DNA of 64,000 bases, taken from assembly GCF_029894335.1 (NCBI RefSeq), contig NZ_JARXZC010000041.1, positions 1 to 64,000 of the forward strand, given 5' to 3'. Origin of the DNA: Kitasatospora sp. MAP5-34. Lineage in GTDB: Bacteria > Actinomycetota > Actinomycetes > Streptomycetales > Streptomycetaceae. Every line of letters starts with the position of its first letter. The stretch's first letter is position 1. A program made the position numbers and the translations under genes. The notes beneath the pieces were generated by a model, which saw nothing but the letters and a program-made list of their open reading frames with translations, made no database searches and had not been told where the DNA came from. Shown here piece after piece: positions 24,993 through 32,035 of the stretch.

Positions 24993-25733
24993 TCATTCGG
25001 GGGCGGGTGGCCGCCAGAGTGCGATGATCCGTCGATCGGCGGCTGTGACCAGCGGTTCCACCAGTGGCAGGGACAGCAGGACCAGCGCGCCGGCCGCCCA
25101 GCCGGCGAGCACGTCCGACATCCAGTGGGTACCGAGATAGACGGTGGTCAGCCCGATCGAGATTGCCGTCAGGCCCGCCAGCACCGCACCCGAGCGTCGC
25201 CAGCGGACGGCCAGGTAGGCCAGCACCCCCCAGGTCACCACCGCGTTGGCGGTGTGCCCGGAGGGGAATATCGTGCCGCCGGAGAAGAGTTCGGGGGAGC
25301 CGACGTAGTGGGCGTAGTGCGGTCCGAGCCGACCGGTGACGATCTTCACACCGCCGACCGTGACGTTCAGCAGCAGCAGCGCCGCGCCCATCACCAGCAA
25401 CGGTCGCAACGTCCGCAGCCGGTACGAGCGCCAGCCCAGCCATATGCAGGCGACGATCGCGGACGGTCCGCGCTGGCCCGCCAGGATCCAGACGTTCAGC
25501 AGCGGCTCGATCTGCGGCCAGCGTTTGTACGGTCTGAGGAGGTGCAGTGACCAGTCGAGGTCGACAAGTGAGGTGTCGCAGATCACCGCGGCCACCACCA
25601 GCAGATAGACGAGCGCGGTCAGGCCGAACAGCATCGTGTGGCGGCGGCTCATCGGCGGCCACCCGGGGTCACGCGGTCCCTCGTTGGGGGAGGGCAGAAT
25701 CCGGGCGTCGGAGGGTAGGGTCTGAGCTCGCAC
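24993..25733 (-). CDS. PAP2-family membrane phosphatase
   Basis: A lipid-phosphatase-fold membrane protein of about 246 residues. The three catalytic blocks are KIVTGRLGP, the His block IFPSGHTANAV and the C-terminal TTVYLGTHWMSDVLAG. Hydrophobic segments flank them, giving five to six spans with the active site on the outer face. Substrates in this family include phosphatidic acid and undecaprenyl diphosphate. GTG 25733 is preferred over ATG 25790 because the extra 19 residues look non-conserved. It stands alone between a small membrane gene and a divergent gap. Confidence 0.85.
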   Translation of the reverse strand: MRAQTLPSDARILPSPNEGPRDPGWPPMSRRHTMLFGLTALVYLLVVAAVICDTSLVDLDWSLHLLRPYKRWPQIEPLLNVWILAGQRGPSAIVACIWLGWRSYRLRTLRPLLVMGAALLLLNVTVGGVKIVTGRLGPHYAHYVGSPELFSGGTIFPSGHTANAVVTWGVLAYLAVRWRRSGAVLAGLTAISIGLTTVYLGTHWMSDVLAGWAAGALVLLSLPLVEPLVTAADRRIIALWRPPAPE

Positions 25734-25891
25734 GCCCTCGACAGTACCCGGTCGACCTGCGAGGTCTCTCAGGGTCTCAGAATCCGTCACCCTGTCGGGG
25801 CGTCCGGCACCCCGCGCGTTCCGATGCGCCGTTTGGGTGATCGTGCTGGTATTCGGGTTTTGCGTCCCTTGGCCGGGACCGACCGGAACGG

Positions 25892-25921
25892 CTCAGGCCC
25901 CGCACGGTGGCGGGGCCTGAG
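25892..25921 (-). terminator. Terminator of the 63-residue protein gene
   Basis: CTCAGGCCCCGC (25892-25903) and GCGGGGCCTGAG (25910-25921) pair perfectly over 12 bases around ACGGTG, 18 bases beyond the stop of the minus-strand gene at 25940. Confidence 0.8.
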
Positions 25922-25939
25922 AGGTGCTGAGGGGGCGGC

Positions 25940-26131
25940 TCAGGGGAGCAGGCGCTCGACGGCGGCGGCGCCGTACTTCTCGAGATCGAGCCGGGCCTTC
26001 TCGATGAGCGCGGGGGTGGGTGTGCGCCCCGAGGCCATCACCAGGTCCACGGGGTCGACCGGGTGCTCACCGCCCGTGTGCAGCAGGTGGTCCGGGGTGG
26101 GGTGGGAATCGACGTCGGTGGGCTCGCTCAT
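25940..26131 (-). CDS. Small acidic conserved-looking protein, function unknown
   Basis: A 63-residue protein with a helical C-terminal half (LIEKARLDLEKYGAAAVERLLP) and an acidic, His/Pro-rich first half. ATG 26131 is preceded by GGGAGG at the right distance, codon bias is normal and a strong terminator follows, so it is probably real. I do not recognise a family. Confidence 0.6.
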   Translation of the reverse strand: MSEPTDVDSHPTPDHLLHTGGEHPVDPVDLVMASGRTPTPALIEKARLDLEKYGAAAVERLLP

Positions 26132-26432
26132 GAGTGCCTCCCGGTTTCCGGGCGCCGCCCGGGCCTGACCCGGCCGGTCGCCGTGCCTGCCGCGCAGCAG
26201 GCGTCCGCACCCCGAGTGTCCACCAGCGCCGCCCCGCGCGCATCGCGAGTGCGGCCGAGCGGGCCCGTGATCCCGCTACCACCACCAGCAGTTGGCCCGC
26301 CCTTTACAACTGGAAAACCCGGGTGGCCGGTCTTTTGCAATGCGAGGTGCCCTCGGCCCCTGGGTAATAAGGGGACAAGCCCTTTACCGGGCACCGGGTT
26401 ACCCCGGTGCCCGGTACGACGGGCGGAGACCG
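26132..26432. other. 301-base gap; hairpin terminator near the fabG end
   Basis: No gene is visible. The left part should hold the promoter of the 63-residue protein. The segment at about 26300-26385 is less GC-rich (TTTACAACTGGAAAA, TGGGTAATAAG). The right end holds the terminator described next. Confidence 0.5.
26385..26416 (-). terminator. Terminator of the fabG-like gene
   Basis: Arms 26385-26398 and 26403-26416 are perfectly complementary over 14 bases (TACCGGGCACCGGG/CCCGGTGCCCGGTA) around TTAC, 17 bases after the minus-strand stop at 26433. There is no T-run. Confidence 0.75.
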
Positions 26433-27200
26433 TTAGTCGAGCGGCCCGCCGGCGACGTAGATGACCTGACCGGAGACGAATCCGGCGCCCTCGCCCGCGA
26501 GGAAGGAGATGGTGTTGGCGATGTCCTCCGGCACACCCACCCGGTTGACCGGGATCTGGGTCGCGGCGGCCTGCTTGAACTCCTCGAAGTCCATGCCGAC
26601 CCGGGCGGCGGTGGCGGCCGTCATGTCGGTCGCGATGAACCCGGGCGCGACCGCGTTGGCGGTGATGCCGAACTTGCCGAGCTCGATGGCCAGGGTCTTG
26701 GTGAAGCCCTGGAGGCCGGCCTTGGCCGCCGAGTAGTTGGCCTGGCCCCGGTTGCCCTGGGCCGAGGAGGAGGACAGGTTCACGATCCGGCCGAAGCCGG
26801 CCGCCACCATGTGCTTCTGGACCGCCCGGGTCATCAGGAAGGCGCCCTTGAGATGCACGTTCATGACCGTGTCCCAGTCGGACTCGGACATCTTGAAGAG
26901 CAGGTTGTCCCGGAGCACCCCGGCGTTGTTGACCAGGACGACGGGTGCGCCCAGCTCGGCGGCGATCCGGTCCACGGCCGCCTGGACCTGCGCGGGGTCG
27001 GAGACGTCGGCGCCCACGGCCAGTGCCCGGCCGCCCGCCGCGACGATCGCGTCCACGGTGGACTTGCCCGCCGACTCCTCCAGGTCGACCACGGCGACGG
27101 CGTACCCGTCGGCGGCCAACCGCAGGGCGGTGGCCGCGCCGATGCCGCGCGCGGCGCCGGTGACGATCGCGACCCGGGGAGTGCTGCTCTGCTCGGTCAT
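26433..27200 (-). CDS. fabG: 3-oxoacyl-ACP reductase-like short-chain dehydrogenase
   Basis: The 255-residue classical SDR has the cofactor motif VTGAARGIGAATAL, VNNAGVLRD, catalytic Ser in NLSSSSAQ, and YSAAK with Tyr and Lys, followed by NAVAPGFIATDMT. This is the FabG pattern, NADP-preferring by the arginine in the first loop. It is monocistronic, next to a divergent MarR-type regulator gene, so a housekeeping fatty-acid role is less certain than a stress or polyketide-like one. Confidence 0.85.
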   Translation of the reverse strand: MTEQSSTPRVAIVTGAARGIGAATALRLAADGYAVAVVDLEESAGKSTVDAIVAAGGRALAVGADVSDPAQVQAAVDRIAAELGAPVVLVNNAGVLRDNLLFKMSESDWDTVMNVHLKGAFLMTRAVQKHMVAAGFGRIVNLSSSSAQGNRGQANYSAAKAGLQGFTKTLAIELGKFGITANAVAPGFIATDMTAATAARVGMDFEEFKQAAATQIPVNRVGVPEDIANTISFLAGEGAGFVSGQVIYVAGGPLD

Positions 27201-27608
27201 GCTCGTACTCGTCTCTCTCGGTGGGGTGACGGCCGGAGGCGCCGCTGATTCGCGGCTCTACCCGGAAGGGTGGTGCGGAGAGCGCTGCGCGGACACCCTA
27301 CCGGCGGGTAGCGTTCCGGACCAGAGTGCAGAGTCGCAGGTGACAGAGGGTGAGGGGGGTCGGTCGGCGGTCGTCACGGCGCCGACTCGACGTGACCGCG
27401 ACAGACTGCGGAAATATGCCAACTTCACCGAACGGGCGTCTACTATTCGACCCCGCCTGCCGGTTCGGGCCGACCGTTTGTATAGTGTGCGCCAGCAGCC
27501 ACCGGCTGCACGGCTGGCGCGCCTACCTTCACAGCGGGACGCTCACTCGCCGTTACTGCCCCGCCCGGGTGTCCCACACACTCCGGGTGTGACATCGGGA
27601 CGGATTTC
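27201..27608. other. 408-base divergent promoter region (fabG / MarR fusion)
   Basis: The region separates fabG and the MarR-MarR gene. TATAGT at 27481-27486 is a good -10 for the rightward gene, though no clear -35 lies 17 bases upstream. TACTAT at 27441-27446 is a second candidate. The leader to ATG 27609 would be about 115 bases. No gene is seen. Confidence 0.45.
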
Positions 27609-28505
27609 ATGGTGCTGGGGGAGATCCCGACGACCCGCGTGCCCGGTCGACTGCAGCAGTCGCCCGGTCACCTCATCCGCGTGGCCCAGCAGGTACACAC
27701 CCGCTTGTGGTCCGAACACGTCGGAACCGAGCTGACGGCTCCGCAGTTCGCCGTGCTCCTGGTGCTCGCCCTCGAACCGGGCGCCGACCAGCGCACGGTC
27801 GGCGAGCGGGCCTCACTGGACAAGGCGACGATGGCGGAAATGGTCGCCCGCCTGGTCCGGCGCGGTCTGGTGCTGCGGCGCCGCGACCCCGCCGACGGCC
27901 GACGCAAGCTGCTGGCCCTCTCGCAGAACGGCGCACAGGCCGTCCGCGAGGCGACCGGCGGAGTCGTCCGCGTCCAGCGGACGCTCTTCGAACCGCTCAA
28001 CCCCGACGAGCAGACCGAAATCGTCCGGGTGATGGCGAAGATAGCCAGGTTGGAGCCCGCAGCGGTCGCCGTCATGAGCGATGCGCGCCCGGTCCTGGAC
28101 GCACAGCGCGCGATCGGCTACCTGATCCGGGTCAGCCAGCAGGTGCACACCAAGCTGTGGTCCGAGAAGGTCGGTTCCGACCTGACCGCGCCGCAGTACG
28201 CGGTACTGGACGCACTGGAGTCGGAGCCCGGCGCGGACCAGCGCACCGTCGGCGAGCTGGCCTCGCTCGACAAGGCGACGATGGCGGAGATGGTGAGCCG
28301 GCTGGTCCGGCGTGGCCTGGTACTCCGTCGTCGCGACCCCTCGGACGGGCGGCGCAACCTGCTCTCGCTCTCGCCGGCCGGTCAGGACCTGTTGCACTGG
28401 GCGACCGCCGGAGTGCGCGAGGTCCAGGAGCTGTTGCTCGCCCCACTGGAGGAGCACGAGCACGAGACGGCGCTCGCGCTGCTCGCGAAGGCAGCCCGGC
28501 TGTAA
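27609..28505 (+). CDS. Tandem MarR-MarR fusion transcription regulator
   Basis: The 298-residue protein contains two complete MarR-like winged-helix units: residues ~18-145 and ~160-298. Each has LIRV-QQVHT-LWSE, LTAPQ-AVL, EPGADQRTVGE-ASLDKATMAEMV-RLVRRGLVLRRRDP-DGRR and a C-terminal helix. MarR proteins normally act as dimers of ~150-residue chains, so this looks like a covalent pseudo-dimer. The recognition helices (DKATMAEMV) are identical, suggesting a symmetric operator. It is divergent from fabG, a plausible target. A linker of about 15 residues joins the halves. Confidence 0.9.
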   Translation: MVLGEIPTTRVPGRLQQSPGHLIRVAQQVHTRLWSEHVGTELTAPQFAVLLVLALEPGADQRTVGERASLDKATMAEMVARLVRRGLVLRRRDPADGRRKLLALSQNGAQAVREATGGVVRVQRTLFEPLNPDEQTEIVRVMAKIARLEPAAVAVMSDARPVLDAQRAIGYLIRVSQQVHTKLWSEKVGSDLTAPQYAVLDALESEPGADQRTVGELASLDKATMAEMVSRLVRRGLVLRRRDPSDGRRNLLSLSPAGQDLLHWATAGVREVQELLLAPLEEHEHETALALLAKAARL

Positions 28506-28679
28506 CGATTCGCCGAACGCCTGAAGCCGCAGTAACGATTTGCCTGATTCGCCGAACCGGCCTGCGCACGTACGGGTGCGCACGCTACCGAGGGGACCGT
28601 CAGCTCATGGGCCGACGGCCCCCTCGGCGCGTCACGGTGTACTTCAGCGCATCGCGGTACGTCAGTGCAGCGTGGTACT

Positions 28680-29534
28680 TCAGTTCCAGTCGAAGCCCTG
28701 CGGGTCGGGGCCGAGGCGCTTGCCCGTCTCCAGCGTGGCGATCGCGGCCAGGTCCTCGGCGTCCAGCTCGAAGCCGGCCACGTCCAGGTTCTCCCTGATC
28801 CGGGACGGCGTCACGGACTTGGGGATCGCGATCACGCCGCTCTGCAGGTGCCAGCGCAGCATCACCTGGGCGACCGTGCGGCCCTGCTTCTCCGCGATCT
28901 TCACCAGGGTGGGCTCGGCGAGCAGCTCCTTGCCCTGCCCGAGCGGGCTCCAGGCCTCCGTGGCGATGCCGTGCGCGGCGTGGTACTCGCGCAGTTCGGC
29001 CTGCGGGAAGTGCGGGTGCAGCTCGACCTGGTTCAGGACGGGCACCACCGAGGACTCCCGCAGCAGCGTGTCCAGCTGCTCGGTGCCGAAGTTGGAGACG
29101 CCGACCGACTTGACCCGGCCGTCCTGGTAGAGCTTCTCGAAGGCCTTCCAGACGTTCGGGAAGGTGCCGTGCATCGGGCGCGGCCAGTGGATCAGGTAGA
29201 GGTCCACGTAGTCCAGGCCGAGCTTGGCCAGTGACTCGTCGAACGCCCGGAGCACCGCGTCCTGACCCTGCTGACCGGACCAGTCGAGGGTGCCCGAGTT
29301 CCACAGCTTGGTGGTGATGTACAGCTCTTCGCGGGGCACGCCCGCCGCCGCGATCGCCCGGCCGGTGCCGACCTCGTTCTCGTAGATCGCCGCCGTGTCG
29401 ATGCTCCGGTAACCGGCCTCGATGGCGGTGCGGACCGCCGACGCGGCCTCGTCGTCCGGGACCTGCCAGACCCCGTAGCCGAGCTGCGGGATCGTGGTGC
29501 CGTTGTTCAGGGTGATGCTCGGGATGGTGCTCAC
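28680..29534 (-). CDS. Aldo/keto reductase
   Basis: The 284-residue NADPH-dependent oxidoreductase shows the family tetrad: Asp in RSIDTAAIYENE with Tyr five residues on, Lys in ITTKLWN and His in YLIHWPRP. VGVSNFG and IPKSVTPSRIREN are the cofactor-binding segments. It resembles 2,5-diketogluconate reductase-type enzymes; the physiological substrate is unknown. It is a single gene, divergent from the LapA-like gene. Confidence 0.9.
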   Translation of the reverse strand: MSTIPSITLNNGTTIPQLGYGVWQVPDDEAASAVRTAIEAGYRSIDTAAIYENEVGTGRAIAAAGVPREELYITTKLWNSGTLDWSGQQGQDAVLRAFDESLAKLGLDYVDLYLIHWPRPMHGTFPNVWKAFEKLYQDGRVKSVGVSNFGTEQLDTLLRESSVVPVLNQVELHPHFPQAELREYHAAHGIATEAWSPLGQGKELLAEPTLVKIAEKQGRTVAQVMLRWHLQSGVIAIPKSVTPSRIRENLDVAGFELDAEDLAAIATLETGKRLGPDPQGFDWN

Positions 29535-29614
29535 TAGAAGGGGAACCTTCCGGATCGTCCAATGTGCCGGTGGGGAGCAACCACAGATGGGAACGAGTTG
29601 TTCCCGTTACGGAG

Positions 29615-29638
29615 GAATTCACCGGAATCGGTGAATTC
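29615..29638. repeat. Inverted repeat GAATTCACCG-GAAT-CGGTGAATTC
   Basis: A perfect 10-base palindrome with a four-base spacer, about 80 bases upstream of the aldo/keto reductase start. The size and place fit a repressor operator; no T-tract suggests termination. Confidence 0.6.
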
Positions 29639-29760
29639 GCGGTCGCCCTGACCCTCCGTGAGGCCATAACGAGGGACGGGTGCGGCGGGAGCCCGAAAAT
29701 TCTGTTGTGTACGTCACCCGGAAACCGTGTGACCGATCCGGGGGTCGGGTGGTCCTTACA

Positions 29761-29811
29761 CCGGCATGACCCGAACGGGTGCACTCTGCTACGCCGCTCG
29801 GGTCATGCCGG
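29761..29811. repeat. 14-base inverted repeat with 23-base loop
   Basis: CCGGCATGACCCGA (29761-29774) and its exact complement (29798-29811) flank 23 bases, ending 46 bases before the LapA-like start. It could be an operator pair or a leader hairpin. Confidence 0.6.
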
Positions 29812-29857
29812 GCGCTGTCCGCCGCCGGAGCGGGCGGGGGCGGCGCAGACTGCCCGG

Positions 29858-30112
29858 GTGACCAAGTTTTCAGATGGCTCGTCATCCCCGGGTACCAGGA
29901 ACAAGGGCGAGATCGCGGGCATCCCCACCAGGGTGATCGCGATCGGTGCCATCGTGATCCTGGCGGTCTGGTTCCTGTTCGCCAACCTGGAGCGGGTGAA
30001 GATCCAGTTCTGGGTCTTCACCGTCACCGCCCCGCTCTGGATCGCGCTGCTGGCCACCCTGGTCGCCGGTGCCGTCCTCGGCTGGCTGTTCAAGGGGCGG
30101 CGCAGCAGGTAG
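29858..30112 (+). CDS. LapA-domain small membrane protein
   Basis: An 84-residue protein from GTG 29858 with a charged N-terminus, a span IAIGAIVILAVWFLFANLE, then RVKIQFWVFTVTAPLWIALL leading into a second span and the basic end FKGRRSR. This is the LapA/DUF1049 pattern (two TM helices around the FANLE-V-I-F-F motif). Its role in actinobacteria is unknown. Confidence 0.75.
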   Translation: MTKFSDGSSSPGTRNKGEIAGIPTRVIAIGAIVILAVWFLFANLERVKIQFWVFTVTAPLWIALLATLVAGAVLGWLFKGRRSR

Positions 30113-30219
30113 CCGGTGCCCCGGGGGCGCTGTCTTCCCGCTGTCGGTGGGCTCGGGGCGGTGAGGTCTGCGGGACCCAAGAGGCGGGTGGGGATGTGGT
30201 CGCCACCCCAAATTCTGCT

Positions 30220-30225
30220 TATGAT
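30220..30225 (+). promoter_or_regulatory. -10 element of a probably leaderless LysR transcript
   Basis: TATGAT ends six bases before the GTG at 30232, the spacing at which transcription would begin on the start codon. No ribosome site precedes that GTG. Confidence 0.55.
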
Positions 30226-30231
30226 TCCCGG

Positions 30232-31173
30232 GTGTTCGACTCACGGCACATCAGGACTTTCCACGAGGTGGTCCGCTCGGGTTCGTACTCGGCGGCCGCC
30301 CGGGTGCTCGGCTACACCCAGCCCGCGATCACCCAGCAGATGAAGGCGCTGGAGCGCTCCGTCGGCGTTCCGCTGTTCAGCAGAGCGGGCCGGGGGCTGC
30401 GGCTCACCGAGGCCGGTGAGGCACTGGCCCGGCACGCCGAGGTGATCCTCGACAGCCTGAGCGCCGCTCAGCAGCAGCTCACCGCGCTCTCCCGGCTGCG
30501 CGCCGGGCGGGTACGGATCTGCGCCTTCCCGAGCGCCAACGCCACCCTGATCCCCGAGGCGATGGCCCGGCTGCTCGCCGAGCATCCCGGGGTCCGGGTC
30601 GAGCTGCTGGAGGCCGAGCCGCCCGAGTCCGTGCAGCGTCTGCTGCGCGGTGAGTGCGACATCGCGCTCGCCTTCAGCTACCCGGGTTCCCCCGGCTCGC
30701 AGGGCACGTCGGGGGTGGTCGGCCCGGCGGGCGAGACGCCGCCCGAGCTGGTGGAGATCCCGCTGCTGGAGGATCAGCTGACGGTCCTGCTGCCGGTCGG
30801 ACACCCGCTCGCCCGGCGGCACGCGGTCCGGCTCTCGGACCTCATGGAGGAGCGCTGGATCGCGGGCTGCCCGCGCTGCCGGGCCAACTTCCTGCAGGTC
30901 TGCGCGGAGGAGGGCTTCGCCCCCGACGTGGTCTTCACCACCGACGACAACCTCGCCGTGCAGAGCCTGGTGGCGGCCGGCGTCGGCATCGCCCTGATGC
31001 CGGCCCTGGTGCTGTCGTTCATGAGCCACCGCAAGGTCACCGGCCGCCTGGTGGAGCCGCACCTGCGCCGGAAGGTCTCCGCGTACGTCCTGCGCGAGCA
31101 CCTGCGGGTGCCGGCCACCGCGCTGGTGCTGGACGAGCTGCGGAGGGCGGCGGCGGCCCGGATGGGCTGCTAG
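30232..31173 (+). CDS. LysR-family transcription regulator
   Basis: The 313-residue protein has an N-terminal winged helix (HIRTFHEVVRSGSYSAAAR, YTQPAITQQMKALE, LFSRAGRGLRLTEAG) and a two-lobed substrate-binding domain starting GRVRICAFPSANATL. Start GTG 30232 gives the canonical short LTTR N-terminus. A Gly/Ser/Pro insertion near residues 145-165 and two Cys pairs (AGCPRCRANF, VC) are seen. The target is unknown; the divergent or adjacent genes are not metabolic, so it may act elsewhere. Confidence 0.9.
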   Translation: MFDSRHIRTFHEVVRSGSYSAAARVLGYTQPAITQQMKALERSVGVPLFSRAGRGLRLTEAGEALARHAEVILDSLSAAQQQLTALSRLRAGRVRICAFPSANATLIPEAMARLLAEHPGVRVELLEAEPPESVQRLLRGECDIALAFSYPGSPGSQGTSGVVGPAGETPPELVEIPLLEDQLTVLLPVGHPLARRHAVRLSDLMEERWIAGCPRCRANFLQVCAEEGFAPDVVFTTDDNLAVQSLVAAGVGIALMPALVLSFMSHRKVTGRLVEPHLRRKVSAYVLREHLRVPATALVLDELRRAAAARMGC

Positions 31174-31303
31174 GCCGGCCTGAGCCCGGGGTTTCTGAGT
31201 GAGTGTCAGGTGTCGGGCGGGGTGTACTAGGGTGGCTCGGACAGGACCGACACCGCACCTACGCCGCAACGACACCGCAACGACACCGCCCTGAAGGACC
31301 GCG

Positions 31304-32011
31304 ATGCCCGCACAGTTCGAGCAGTACGGACTGCCCGGCCGGGACGGGTCCGACGCGCCCGTCGCACTCGACCGGCGTGACGGACCGTACGGTGAGGTGG
31401 TGCTCCGGCAGCGGGGTGGGCACTTCGAGATCATCGCCAACGGGTGCTTCCTGATGGACACTGCCGACGGGCGCTCGGAGCGGCTGCTGATCCAGGCCGC
31501 CCTGGACGAACTCGGCGCCGGACGCCCGTCGGTGCTGATCGGCGGACTGGGCGTCGGCTTCTCGCTCGCGTACGCCGCAGCGGAGCCGCGCTGGGGCCGG
31601 ATCGCGGTGGTCGAGCGCGAGGGCGCGATCATCGACTGGCACCGGGACGGTCCGCTGGCGGCCTTCTCGGCGAACGCCCTGGACGACCCCCGGGTGACGG
31701 TCCTGCACACCGACCTGGTCGAGTACCTGGCGACCGGTACCAAGACCTACGACGCGCTCTGCCTCGACATCGACAACGGCCCGGACTGGACGGTCACCGA
31801 CTCCAACGCCGGCCTCTACGGCGCGGACGGACTGGCCGCCGCGCAGCGGCGCCTGACGCCCGGTGGGGTGCTGGCGGTCTGGAGTGCTCAGCCGTCCGCC
31901 GCCTTCGAGGAGGCGCTCCGCGCAGGGGGCTTCCGCGACGTGCGCACCCTGGAGATCCCCGTCCTGCGCGGCGTGCCGGACGTGGTGCACCTGGCCCGCC
32001 GCTGCGCCTGA
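31304..32011 (+). CDS. Spermidine-synthase-like methyltransferase-fold protein
   Basis: The 235-residue protein has the Rossmann motif VLIGGLGVGFSLAYA, VVEREGAIIDWHR (acidic end of beta2), and YDALCLDIDNGPDWT in the active-site region, as in the spermine/spermidine synthase superfamily. The gate-keeping residues of true spermidine synthases are not obvious and it lacks a neighbouring S-adenosylmethionine decarboxylase, so its substrate is uncertain. TAGGGT at about 31228 upstream could be a -10. A palindromic terminator overlaps its stop. Confidence 0.8.
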   Translation: MPAQFEQYGLPGRDGSDAPVALDRRDGPYGEVVLRQRGGHFEIIANGCFLMDTADGRSERLLIQAALDELGAGRPSVLIGGLGVGFSLAYAAAEPRWGRIAVVEREGAIIDWHRDGPLAAFSANALDDPRVTVLHTDLVEYLATGTKTYDALCLDIDNGPDWTVTDSNAGLYGADGLAAAQRRLTPGGVLAVWSAQPSAAFEEALRAGGFRDVRTLEIPVLRGVPDVVHLARRCA

Positions 32012-32030
32012 CGGACCGTCAGGCGCAGCG
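32000..32030. terminator. Bidirectional terminator between convergent genes
   Basis: CGCTGCGCCTGACGG (32000-32014) and its exact complement (32016-32030) form a 15-base stem around a single A. It includes the stop of the spermidine-synthase-like gene and ends six bases from the stop of the opposing gene. Confidence 0.8.
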
Positions 32031-32035
32031 CACGG

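Larger units (their letters stand above)
29535..29857. other. 323-base divergent gap with two perfect inverted repeats
   Basis: No gene is visible between the aldo/keto reductase and the LapA-like protein. Two separate inverted repeats are present and are listed below. A TTGTGTACGTCACC stretch is near 29704. Confidence 0.6.
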
